A model generated the notes under the pieces. That model did not search any database. It was given only the letters and a program-made list of their open reading frames with translations, and was not told the DNA's origin. Source: an uncultured Oscillospiraceae bacterium (GTDB taxonomy: Bacteria > Bacillota > Clostridia > Oscillospirales > Oscillospiraceae). Taken from it: a DNA stretch of 64,000 nt. The stretch spans positions 248,001 to 312,000 of the forward strand of contig CAKTPP010000001.1 of assembly GCA_934591895.1 (NCBI GenBank), given 5' to 3'. Each line of letters starts with the position of its first letter. Position 1 is the stretch's first letter. Positions 25,140 through 32,737 of the stretch are shown one piece after another. A program made the translations under genes and the position numbers.

Positions 25140-25165
25140 TGCGCCGGTGCGCGCACACCGGCGCA
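25140..25165 (+). other. Intercistronic hairpin between the last two SDR genes
   Basis: TGCGCCGGTG pairs perfectly with CACCGGCGCA around a 6-nt loop; no T run. Confidence 0.5.
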
Positions 25166-25209
25166 AAGCTATAAATCTGCGCACACAAAAAGAAAGGGAG
25201 TGTACTGTT

Positions 25210-25968
25210 ATGAGTAACCGTTTGGAAGGAAAAGTCGCGCTGGTCACGGCGTGCACCCGCGGCATCGGCCGCGCGATCGCAGACCTGTTCGTCGATGAGG
25301 GCGCAAAGGTCTACTATGCCTGCCGCAACATGGAGACCGGCAAGGCTGCCGTCGAGGCTGCCAGAGCCCGCGGCGGTCAGGCTGAGCTCGTCTACTTTGA
25401 GGCGCACGACCCCGCCACGCACAGAAGCATGATCGACGAGTGCATCGCCAAGGAAGGCCGCCTCGACGTGCTGGTCAACAACTTCGGCGAATCCAACCCC
25501 CGCAAGGACCTCGACATCACCAAGTGCACCTACAAGGAATTTGAAAAGACTGTCTGTGTCGACCTCTCGACCGTGTTCAACGCCTGCCAGCAGGCGCTCA
25601 ACAAGGCGATGCTCAAGCAGCATTCCGGCAGCATCATCAACATCGGCTCCGTCGCCGCCGTGTGCCCCGACCGCACGCAGGTCGGCTACGGTGTCGCCAA
25701 GTCCGGCATCAACCACCTCAGCCGTCAGATGGCGCGTCAGGTCGCGCACGCAGGCGTTCGCGTGAACGTGCTCAACCCCGGCATCATTGCCACGGAGGCC
25801 GTCGCCAAGCATCTTACGCCCGAGACCCAGTCGCGCTACACGACCAACTGCATGATCAAGCACCTCGGCGAGCCCATCGACATCGCCTACATGGCGCTGT
25901 ATCTTGCCTCCGACGAGTCGAAGTACGTCACGGCGCACGTGATGAACGTCTCCGGCGGCTGGATGTAA
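25210..25968 (+). CDS. Short-chain dehydrogenase, 7alpha-hydroxysteroid dehydrogenase-like
   Basis: A 252-residue SDR with TACTRGIG (13-20), VYFEAHD (61-67), LVNNFG (88-93), Ser147, Tyr160 and Lys164. The TRGIG loop, the aromatic segment after the third strand, NNFG in place of NNAG and the YGVAKSGIN helix resemble clostridial 7alpha-hydroxysteroid dehydrogenases (C. scindens, C. sardiniense). Those enzymes interconvert 7alpha-hydroxy and 7-oxo bile acids, which would compete with or feed dehydroxylation. It is the last gene of the rightward operon, followed by a terminator. Confidence 0.72.
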   Translation: MSNRLEGKVALVTACTRGIGRAIADLFVDEGAKVYYACRNMETGKAAVEAARARGGQAELVYFEAHDPATHRSMIDECIAKEGRLDVLVNNFGESNPRKDLDITKCTYKEFEKTVCVDLSTVFNACQQALNKAMLKQHSGSIINIGSVAAVCPDRTQVGYGVAKSGINHLSRQMARQVAHAGVRVNVLNPGIIATEAVAKHLTPETQSRYTTNCMIKHLGEPIDIAYMALYLASDESKYVTAHVMNVSGGWM

Positions 25969-26007
25969 TGCCCGCTTTACCCTTTATATATCCTCTCATT
26001 CCAGCAG

Positions 26008-26036
26008 AAAAGAGCCCGGCAGTCGCCGGACTCTTT
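26008..26036 (+). terminator. Terminator of the rightward bai operon
   Basis: AAAAGAG-CCGGC pairs with GCCGG-CTCTTTT (one mismatch, AGTC loop), with a T-rich tail. Confidence 0.8.
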
Positions 26037-26079
26037 TCTTTTGCGGTCGGGAAAGCTCCCTGTCTGTGCAGAGAAAACG

Positions 26080-26112
26080 AACCCGCACACGGTCAGCCGT
26101 GCGCGGGTTTGT
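26080..26112 (+). terminator. Second terminator-like hairpin
   Basis: AACCCGC-CACGG pairs with CCGTG-GCGGGTT, followed by TGTTATT. It lies 44 bp beyond the first terminator and strengthens the boundary between the bai operon and pyrH. Confidence 0.6.
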
Positions 26113-26134
26113 TATTGGAAGATGGGATGCATGC

Positions 26135-26168
26135 GGTTTACATAATACAATAAAATGGTTTACATAAT
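26135..26168. repeat. Pair of 12-bp direct repeats
   Basis: GGTTTACATAAT occurs at 26135-26146 and again at 26157-26168, 22 bp apart (two helical turns), in the non-coding stretch before pyrH. It could be an operator or a small duplication. Confidence 0.5.
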
Positions 26169-26300
26169 CGTAATCCTGATCTTCAGATCGCTCAGCGGAT
26201 AGGCCGAGCAGGCACAGCACCGGGCGCATTTCCCGTTCAAAGCGCGGCAGGGAAGTGAAGGCGGCGGGAGATTGTTTTCGCTCTTTTCACAAATACCCCC

Positions 26301-26329
26301 TTTTCATTCCGGCCATTTTATATTACAAT
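26301..26329 (+). promoter_or_regulatory. Candidate promoter of the pyrH-polC block
   Basis: TTTTCA, 17 bp, TACAAT, about 35 bp before pyrH. Only the -10 is close to consensus. Confidence 0.4.
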
Positions 26330-26364
26330 AATACGACGAATATGAAAAAGTGAGGGAAGGTTTT

Positions 26365-27084
26365 ATGGGAACAGAACCGAAGTTTCGGCGCGTCCTGCTC
26401 AAGATCAGCGGCGAGGCACTTGCGGGTGACCAGAAGACGGGACTGAATTTCAACGTGATCGGCCAGGTGTGCGACGTGATCAAGACGTGCACGGAGCTGG
26501 GCGTGCAGGTGGGCGTCGTCATCGGCGGCGGCAACTTCTGGCGCGGCGTGAAAAACGGCGAGGGTAAAATGGCCCGCTCGCGCGCCGACCATATGGGCAT
26601 GCTGGCGACCGTGATGAACTGCCTTGCCGTGTCCGACGTGATGGAGCAAAAGGGCATTCCCGTGCGCGTGCAGACGGCGGTCGAGATGCCGGCCTTTGCC
26701 GAGCACTACACGTGGGAGCGCGCCATCGCGCATCTGGAGGAGGGCAAGGTCGTGCTCTTCGGCGCCGGCAGCGGCTGCCCGTATTTTTCGACCGACACGG
26801 CGGCCGTGCTGCGCGCGGCCGAGATCGGCGCGGATGCGATCCTGCTCGCCAAGAACATTGACGGCGTCTACAGCGCCGACCCGCATATCGATCCGAGCGC
26901 CGTGAAGTACGACGCGATCACCTATGACGAGGTGCTGGCAAAGCATCTGGCCGTCATGGATCTGACCGCGACGTCGCTGGCCATGGAAAACGACATCCCG
27001 GTCGTCGTCTTTGCGCTGGCCGATCCGCAGAATATTGTCCGTGCCGTGATGGGTGAAGCCGTCGGCACGGTCGTGACAAAATAA
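26365..27084 (+). CDS. pyrH: Uridylate kinase
   Basis: A 239-residue amino-acid-kinase-fold protein that phosphorylates UMP to UDP. Seen: LLKISGEAL near the N-terminus, GVVIGGGNFWRG, the Asp/Thr-rich YFSTDTAAVLRA segment and the ATSLAMENDIPVVVF end. Length matches bacterial UMP kinases. The ATG at 26365 follows GAGGGAAGG. It heads the conserved pyrH-frr-uppS-cdsA-dxr-rseP-ispG-polC order common in Clostridia. Confidence 0.95.
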   Translation: MGTEPKFRRVLLKISGEALAGDQKTGLNFNVIGQVCDVIKTCTELGVQVGVVIGGGNFWRGVKNGEGKMARSRADHMGMLATVMNCLAVSDVMEQKGIPVRVQTAVEMPAFAEHYTWERAIAHLEEGKVVLFGAGSGCPYFSTDTAAVLRAAEIGADAILLAKNIDGVYSADPHIDPSAVKYDAITYDEVLAKHLAVMDLTATSLAMENDIPVVVFALADPQNIVRAVMGEAVGTVVTK

Positions 27085-27117
27085 CAGGTAAGAAAAAACC
27101 CGATAGGAGGATATCAC

Positions 27118-27672
27118 ATGTCTACCGATTATACCGAGTTTGAATCCAAGATGAAGAAGACTGCCTCGGTCCTCACCGAGCAGTACGACTCCGTGCGCGC
27201 GGGCAAGGCGAACCCCGCCGTGCTCGACCGCATCACGGTCGATTACTACGGCTCTCCCACGCCCATCCAGCAGATCGCGTCGGTGAGCACGCCGGACGCC
27301 CGTTCGCTGCTGATCCAGCCGTGGGACGGCTCCGTGCTCAAGGGCATTGAGAAGGCCATTCTCGCGTCCGACCTCGGCATCAACCCGCAGAACGACGGCC
27401 GCGCCATCCGCCTCGTCTTTCCGGCGCTGACCGAGGAGCGCCGCCGCGATCTTGCCAAGCAGGTCAAGAAGTACAGCGAGGATGCCAAGGTCGCCGTGCG
27501 CAACATCCGCCGCGACGCAATGGAAAAGTTCAAGGCGCAGAAGAAAAAGTCCGAGATCACCGAGGACGACTTCAAGGTCATCGAGAAGGATATGCAGAAG
27601 CTGACCGACGACTACATCAAGGAAGTCGAGCGCATCGCCGACGAAAAAGAGAAGGAGCTCATGGAGATCTGA
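27118..27672 (+). CDS. frr: Ribosome recycling factor
   Basis: A 184-residue protein of standard length. VRAGKANPAVLDRI, VDYYGSPTPIQQIASV and the NDGRAIRL-x-FPALTEERR segment are characteristic of RRF, which splits post-termination ribosomes with EF-G. AGGAGG precedes ATG. It lies 33 bp after pyrH, the usual pairing. Confidence 0.96.
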   Translation: MSTDYTEFESKMKKTASVLTEQYDSVRAGKANPAVLDRITVDYYGSPTPIQQIASVSTPDARSLLIQPWDGSVLKGIEKAILASDLGINPQNDGRAIRLVFPALTEERRRDLAKQVKKYSEDAKVAVRNIRRDAMEKFKAQKKKSEITEDDFKVIEKDMQKLTDDYIKEVERIADEKEKELMEI

Positions 27673-27703
27673 GCTTCGCGCTCGCTTTCGCACCCGCAAT
27701 CGG

Positions 27704-27732
27704 AAACGGGGGGATCGAACATCCCCCCGTTT
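27704..27732 (+). other. GC-rich hairpin between frr and uppS
   Basis: AAACGGGGGGAT pairs perfectly with ATCCCCCCGTTT around CGAAC. Only three T residues follow the stem, so it may be an attenuator or partial terminator inside the operon. Confidence 0.55.
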
Positions 27733-27780
27733 GAATATCCTGTCTATGAGCGCGCCCGTGCGGGCAGCGCAGGAGGCATT

Positions 27781-28518
27781 ATGGCAAACAACAAAACGGC
27801 CGCAGCGCCGCAGGTGGATTTTTCGCGCCTGCCGCGCCACGTGGCGATCATTCTTGACGGCAACGGCCGCTGGGCGAAAAAGCGCGGTCTGCCGCGCACG
27901 GCCGGCCACGCTTACGGCGCCGAGGCGTTTCGCCGCATCGGCAACTACTGCAAGGCCATCGGCATCGAATACCTCACGGTCTACGCCTTTTCCACGGAAA
28001 ACTGGCGCCGTCCGCCCGAGGAAGTGCGCACGATCATGAACATCTTCGATAAATACATGAAGGAAGCGCTCTCGATCATGGAGCGCGACAAGTTCAAGAT
28101 GCGCTTTTTCGGCGAGCGCACCGGCCTCTCGCCGGAGCTGCAGCGCCTGATGGATGCAGCCGAGGAAAAGAGCACGCACTACGACGGCTGCCAGATGAAC
28201 CTGTGCATCAACTACGGCGGGCGCGACGAGATCCTGCACGCCGTGCGCCGCTATGCCGAGGAATACAAGGCCGGCACCGCGCCCGAGCTCACGGAGGAGC
28301 TCATCAGCAGCTACCTGTATTCGTCCGGCATTCCGGATCCCGACCTCATCATCCGCACGAGCGGCGAGCAGCGCCTGAGCAACTTCCTGCCCTGGCAGGC
28401 CGCGTATTCCGAGCTCTATTTCACCGACGTGCTCTGGCCGGACTTTACCGAGCGCGACATGGACGCGGCGCTGGCGGAGTTTCAGCGGCGCGACCGGCGC
28501 TTCGGCGGCGTGAAATGA
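27781..28518 (+). CDS. uppS: Isoprenyl transferase (undecaprenyl diphosphate synthase)
   Basis: A 245-residue cis-prenyltransferase. Seen: ILDGNGRWAKKRGLPR with the catalytic Asp, AFSTENWRRP, NYGGRDEI and the C-terminal RTSGEQRLSNFLPWQ...SELYF motif. It makes the lipid carrier for cell-wall and surface-polymer synthesis from isoprenoid units supplied by Dxr and IspG encoded downstream. Confidence 0.95.
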   Translation: MANNKTAAAPQVDFSRLPRHVAIILDGNGRWAKKRGLPRTAGHAYGAEAFRRIGNYCKAIGIEYLTVYAFSTENWRRPPEEVRTIMNIFDKYMKEALSIMERDKFKMRFFGERTGLSPELQRLMDAAEEKSTHYDGCQMNLCINYGGRDEILHAVRRYAEEYKAGTAPELTEELISSYLYSSGIPDPDLIIRTSGEQRLSNFLPWQAAYSELYFTDVLWPDFTERDMDAALAEFQRRDRRFGGVK

Positions 28519-28558
28519 CCGCCGCACCCGAGAGAAAGACAAACGGGAGGAATCTATC

Positions 28559-29389
28559 ATGAAAAACAGACTCATCGTTGCGGCGATCGGCATTCCGGCG
28601 CTGCTGGCCGTGATCTTCTTCACCCCGATCTGGGGCTGGGGTATCGTGGTGGCCATCATGGCGTCGTTCTGCGCGTGGGAGCTGCTGCACACGGCCATGC
28701 CGAAGTTCGTGCCGCGTTTTGCGGTGTATGCCGGCGCGTGCGGCGCGGCCATTGTGCTCGGCGCTGCGTTCGGCCGGTCGGAGCTCGTGTTCAAGATCGC
28801 GGCGTATGTGCTGTTTGTGACCATGTTCGTGGAGATGATGATCTCGTTTCACAAAGCCGAGCGCGTTCCGTTTCAGGATCTGGCGCTCGTGTTCACGGCG
28901 GGTATTGTCATTCCGTGGATGCTCTCGTCGCTCGTGCGTCTCGGCCTGAACGATCCGAAGGCGCCGTATCTGCTGCTGCCGTTCGTCATCACTTGGATGA
29001 GCGATTCCGGCGCGTTTTTCGTCGGCCGCAGCCTCGGCAAGACCAAGCTTGCCCCGGCGCTCAGCCCGCACAAAACGGTCGAGGGCTGCGTCGGCGGCTT
29101 CGTGTGCGCGATCGCGGCCGCCATGCTTTATGGACTCATTCTGCACTGGTGCGGGTACCGTGTGCAGATCGGCATCCTTGCCATCTACGGCTTTTTCGGC
29201 AGCCTTGCCGGTCAGGCGGGTGACCTTGCATTTTCCGCCGTCAAGCGCGAGCACGGCGTGAAGGACTACAGCAATCTGCTGCCCGGTCACGGCGGTATGC
29301 TCGACCGTTTTGACAGCACCATCTTCACCGCGCCCATGCTTGAGCTGCTGGTGCTGCTGGCACCGGCGATCGCGGTCGCGGCGCAGTAA
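28559..29389 (+). CDS. cdsA: Phosphatidate cytidylyltransferase
   Basis: A 276-residue membrane protein with about eight hydrophobic segments and the CdsA signature in its C-terminal half (SDSGAFFVGRSLGKTK, then SPHKTVEG and KDYSNLLPGHGGMLDRFDS). It makes CDP-diacylglycerol for phospholipid synthesis. GGGAGG lies before ATG; the gene is 40 bp after uppS. Confidence 0.94.
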   Translation: MKNRLIVAAIGIPALLAVIFFTPIWGWGIVVAIMASFCAWELLHTAMPKFVPRFAVYAGACGAAIVLGAAFGRSELVFKIAAYVLFVTMFVEMMISFHKAERVPFQDLALVFTAGIVIPWMLSSLVRLGLNDPKAPYLLLPFVITWMSDSGAFFVGRSLGKTKLAPALSPHKTVEGCVGGFVCAIAAAMLYGLILHWCGYRVQIGILAIYGFFGSLAGQAGDLAFSAVKREHGVKDYSNLLPGHGGMLDRFDSTIFTAPMLELLVLLAPAIAVAAQ

Positions 29390-29401
29390 AGGAGCGCAGC
29401 T

Positions 29402-30550
29402 ATGGTACATTCGATTTCCATTCTCGGTTCTACCGGCAGCATCGGCCGGCAGACCGTTGCCGTCGCGGAGCATCTGGGGCTGAACGTCCGTGCGCTGACG
29501 ACGAACCGCAATATTCAGCTCGCCGAGGAGCAGGCGCGCCGTCTGCATCCGGCGTTCGTCGCCGTGACGGACGAGGCGTCCGCCAAGGCGCTGCGCATCG
29601 CGCTGGCCGATACGGACATTGCCGTCGGCGGCGGAGAAAATGCGCTGTGCGAGGCGGCGGTCATCTCCGAGACGGACGCGGTCGTCACGGCGGTGTCCGG
29701 CGCGGTCGGCCTGCGCCCGACGCTTGCGGCCATTGAAAAGGGACGGCGCATCGCGCTGGCCAATAAGGAGACGCTCGTGTGCGCGGGTGACATCGTCATG
29801 CGCCGTGCCCGGGAATGCGGCGCGGAGATCGTGCCGGTGGATTCCGAGCACTCGGCCATCTTTCAGTGCCTGACCGGACGCGAGGGCGAGCTGCACAAGA
29901 TCCTGCTCACCGGCTCCGGAGGGCCGTTTCGCGGCTGGACGCGCGAGGCAACGCGCGACGTCACGCCCGAGATGGCCGTCAGCCATCCGAACTGGAGCAT
30001 GGGCGCGAAGATCAGCGTTGACTCCGCGACCATGATGAATAAGGGGCTGGAATTCATTGAGGCCATGCATCTGTTCGGCGTCACGCCGGATGATATTCAG
30101 GTGCTCATCCACCCCGAGAGCGTCGTGCACTCGATGGTCGAGCTGCTCGACGGGACGGTCATCGCCCAGCTCGGCGTGCCGGACATGGGGCTGCCCATCC
30201 AGTATGCGCTCACATATCCGGAGCGCAGGCCCAGCCGCAGCGACCGGCTGGATCTGACGGCCTATCCCAACGGACTGCATTTTTACGAGCCCGATCTCGA
30301 AGCACTGCCGTGTCTGGCGCTCGCCATGCGCTGCGCGCGCACCGGCGGCACCGCGCCGACGATCATGAACGCAGCCAACGAAATCGCCGTTGGCCTGTTT
30401 TTGAACCATAAGATCGGGTATCATTCTATTTATGAAAGCGTTGCGGCGGCGGTGGAGGCCATCGCACCCGCCGCTGCGCCCGATCTGGACGTCATCCGCG
30501 CGGCCGATCAGGAGGCGCGTGCCTTCGTCCGGTCTTATTTCCGTTTCTGA
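29402..30550 (+). CDS. dxr: 1-deoxy-D-xylulose 5-phosphate reductoisomerase
   Basis: A 382-residue enzyme of the non-mevalonate isoprenoid pathway. NADPH site GSTGSIGRQT (9-18), metal/substrate region PVDSEHSAIFQ, flexible loop SGGPFRGW and the MGAKISVDSATMMNKGLE signature are all present. It is 12 bp after cdsA and uses GGAGCGCAGCT before ATG. Confidence 0.96.
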   Translation: MVHSISILGSTGSIGRQTVAVAEHLGLNVRALTTNRNIQLAEEQARRLHPAFVAVTDEASAKALRIALADTDIAVGGGENALCEAAVISETDAVVTAVSGAVGLRPTLAAIEKGRRIALANKETLVCAGDIVMRRARECGAEIVPVDSEHSAIFQCLTGREGELHKILLTGSGGPFRGWTREATRDVTPEMAVSHPNWSMGAKISVDSATMMNKGLEFIEAMHLFGVTPDDIQVLIHPESVVHSMVELLDGTVIAQLGVPDMGLPIQYALTYPERRPSRSDRLDLTAYPNGLHFYEPDLEALPCLALAMRCARTGGTAPTIMNAANEIAVGLFLNHKIGYHSIYESVAAAVEAIAPAAAPDLDVIRAADQEARAFVRSYFRF

Positions 30551-30561
30551 AAGGACAGCAC

Positions 30562-31608
30562 ATGTATATTCTGTTCGCAATTCTCGTCTTCGGTATCCTC
30601 ATCGCCGTGCATGAGCTCGGTCACTTTCTCGTGGCCAAGGCCTGCGGGGTGCGTGTGGATGAATTCGCCATCGGCATGGGGCCGGCCATCTGGAAAAAGC
30701 AGAAGGGGGAGACGCTCTACGCCGTCCGCTGCCTGCCGATCGGCGGCTTTTGCGCCATGGCGGGTGAGGATGAGGCAATCGACGATCCGCGCGCGTTCAC
30801 GAGCCAGCCGGCGTGGAAGCGGTTTCTGATCCTCTGTGCCGGCGCGTTCATGAACTTCGTGTTCGGTCTGCTGCTGCTTTTGCTCGTGTTTGCGCAGGCA
30901 AAGAGCTTTTCCACGCCGACGCTCACGGACTTTATGGACGGCTGCCCCTATCAGGGGGAGGACGCGCTGCAGGTGGGCGACACGATCTGGAGCATTGACG
31001 GACACCGCATCTATTTTACGACCAACGTCAGCGAATATCTTTCCCGCGGCGGCGACACGCATGACATCGTCGTCAAGCGCGACGGAGAGAAGGTGCGCCT
31101 CGATGATTTCTATCTCGTTGCGCGTGAATACCCGGGACAGAGCAGCAAGATGTACGGCTTTTATTTCGGCGCGCAGCCGGCCACGTTTGGCACAAAGCTG
31201 CAGAACGCGTGGTACAGCACGCTCGATTTCGTGCGCATGGTCTGGCGCGGACTCGGCGATCTGCTTGCGGGCGCGGTCGGCGTGAAGGATCTGTCCGGCC
31301 CGGTCGGCATCGTGAGCATGATGAGCGAGGTCGGCAAGGAGTCGGCCACGAAGGCGGCCGCGTTTTCCAACCTTGCGTATTTCTCGGCGTTCATCGCCGT
31401 GAACCTTGCGGTCATGAATATGCTGCCGCTGCCGGCGCTTGACGGCGGGCGCGTGTTCTGCCTGCTCGTCACGTGGGTGCTCGAACGGCTCACCCGCAAA
31501 AAGATCGACCCCAAGTACGAGGGGTATATCCACACGGCGGGGCTCGTGCTGCTGCTGGCGCTGATGGCTTACGTCATGTATAACGACATTTCCAAACTTG
31601 TCACCTGA
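30562..31608 (+). CDS. rseP: Site-2 (RseP-type) zinc metalloprotease
   Basis: A 348-residue intramembrane protease. The zinc motif HELGH is at residues 17-21 in the first membrane helix, a PDZ domain occupies about 125-190, and the third metal ligand lies in NMLPLPALDGGR near 290. Such enzymes cleave membrane-bound anti-sigma factors or signal-peptide remnants. It follows dxr by 11 bp. Confidence 0.93.
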   Translation: MYILFAILVFGILIAVHELGHFLVAKACGVRVDEFAIGMGPAIWKKQKGETLYAVRCLPIGGFCAMAGEDEAIDDPRAFTSQPAWKRFLILCAGAFMNFVFGLLLLLLVFAQAKSFSTPTLTDFMDGCPYQGEDALQVGDTIWSIDGHRIYFTTNVSEYLSRGGDTHDIVVKRDGEKVRLDDFYLVAREYPGQSSKMYGFYFGAQPATFGTKLQNAWYSTLDFVRMVWRGLGDLLAGAVGVKDLSGPVGIVSMMSEVGKESATKAAAFSNLAYFSAFIAVNLAVMNMLPLPALDGGRVFCLLVTWVLERLTRKKIDPKYEGYIHTAGLVLLLALMAYVMYNDISKLVT

Positions 31609-31677
31609 GCCGGGGCGGATTTGTCCGCCTCGGTTTTTTTACGGCTTCGGCCACCCTGGAGAGAGATAGGAGTACTT

Positions 31678-32730
31678 ATGAACAGAACGCAGACAAAACA
31701 GATCCATGTCGGCTCCGTCGCCATCGGCGGCGGCGCGCCGGTCGCGGTGCAGTCCATGTGCAACACGCACACCTCGGACGCGCACGCGACCATCGAGCAG
31801 ATCGCCCGGCTGCATGACGCCGGGTGTGAGATCATCCGTCTGGCCGTGCCGGATCAGGCCGCGGCGGACGCCCTGCCCGAGATCGTGCGCGCCGCGCCCA
31901 TCCCGGTCGTGGCCGACATCCACTTTGACTATCGCCTTGCGCTCGCGGCGGCAAAGGCGGGCGTGCACAAGATCCGCATCAACCCCGGCAACATCGGCGA
32001 GCCGGACAATGTCCGCAAGGTGGCCGAGGCCTGCCGGGAGCGCGGCATCCCCATCCGCATCGGCGTCAACGGCGGCAGCCTGGAAAAGCGCCTGCTTGAA
32101 AAGTACGGCCACCCGACGCCGGAGGCGCTCGTCGAGAGCGCGCAGGGGCACATCGACCTGCTGCACCGGTATGATTTTGACGACATCGCCCTGTCGATGA
32201 AGAGCTCCACCGTGCCGCTGACGATCGCGGCCTACCGGCTCGCGGCCGAGCGCTTTCCGTATCCGCTGCACGTCGGCGTCACGGAGACCGGCACGGCGTA
32301 TAACGGCATCATCCGCTCCGCCGTCGGCATCGGCACGCTGCTGTCCGAGGGCATCGGCGATACGATCCGCGTCTCGCTCACGGCTGACCCCGTGGAGGAG
32401 GTGCGCGCCGGCATCGCCATTCTGAAGGCGGCCGGGCTGCGCCGCGAGGGTGTGCGCTTTGTCTCGTGCCCGACGTGCGGGCGCACGCAGATCGACCTCA
32501 TCGCGCTCGCGCAGGAGGTCGAGCAGCGGCTGCAGGGCGTTGCGCGCGAGATCACGGTCGCCGTGATGGGCTGCGTCGTCAACGGCCCCGGCGAGGCGCA
32601 CGAGGCGGACTACGGCATCGCCGGCGGCAAGGACTGCGGGCTGCTGTTCCGCCGCGGCGAGATCCTCGGCAAGTACCCCGCGGACAAGCTGGCCGATGCG
32701 CTGGTGGATCTGATCCTGAGCGAAAAGTGA
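31678..32730 (+). CDS. ispG: 4-hydroxy-3-methylbut-2-enyl diphosphate synthase (flavodoxin)
   Basis: A 350-residue enzyme of the non-mevalonate isoprenoid pathway: TIM barrel with IRINPGNIG and GVNGGSLEK, then the iron-sulfur domain with SCPTCGRT and MGCVVNGPGEA, which supplies the three cysteines of the 4Fe-4S cluster. The start at 31678 follows GATAGGAG; an upstream in-frame extension to 31621 has no such site. It is 69 bp after rseP. Confidence 0.96.
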   Translation: MNRTQTKQIHVGSVAIGGGAPVAVQSMCNTHTSDAHATIEQIARLHDAGCEIIRLAVPDQAAADALPEIVRAAPIPVVADIHFDYRLALAAAKAGVHKIRINPGNIGEPDNVRKVAEACRERGIPIRIGVNGGSLEKRLLEKYGHPTPEALVESAQGHIDLLHRYDFDDIALSMKSSTVPLTIAAYRLAAERFPYPLHVGVTETGTAYNGIIRSAVGIGTLLSEGIGDTIRVSLTADPVEEVRAGIAILKAAGLRREGVRFVSCPTCGRTQIDLIALAQEVEQRLQGVAREITVAVMGCVVNGPGEAHEADYGIAGGKDCGLLFRRGEILGKYPADKLADALVDLILSEK

Positions 32731-32737
32731 GGAAGCT

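Noticed and set aside
7691..25968. bai cluster as part of an integrative element
   Set aside because: No integrase, transposase, tRNA-borne attachment site or long flanking repeat is visible at either end.
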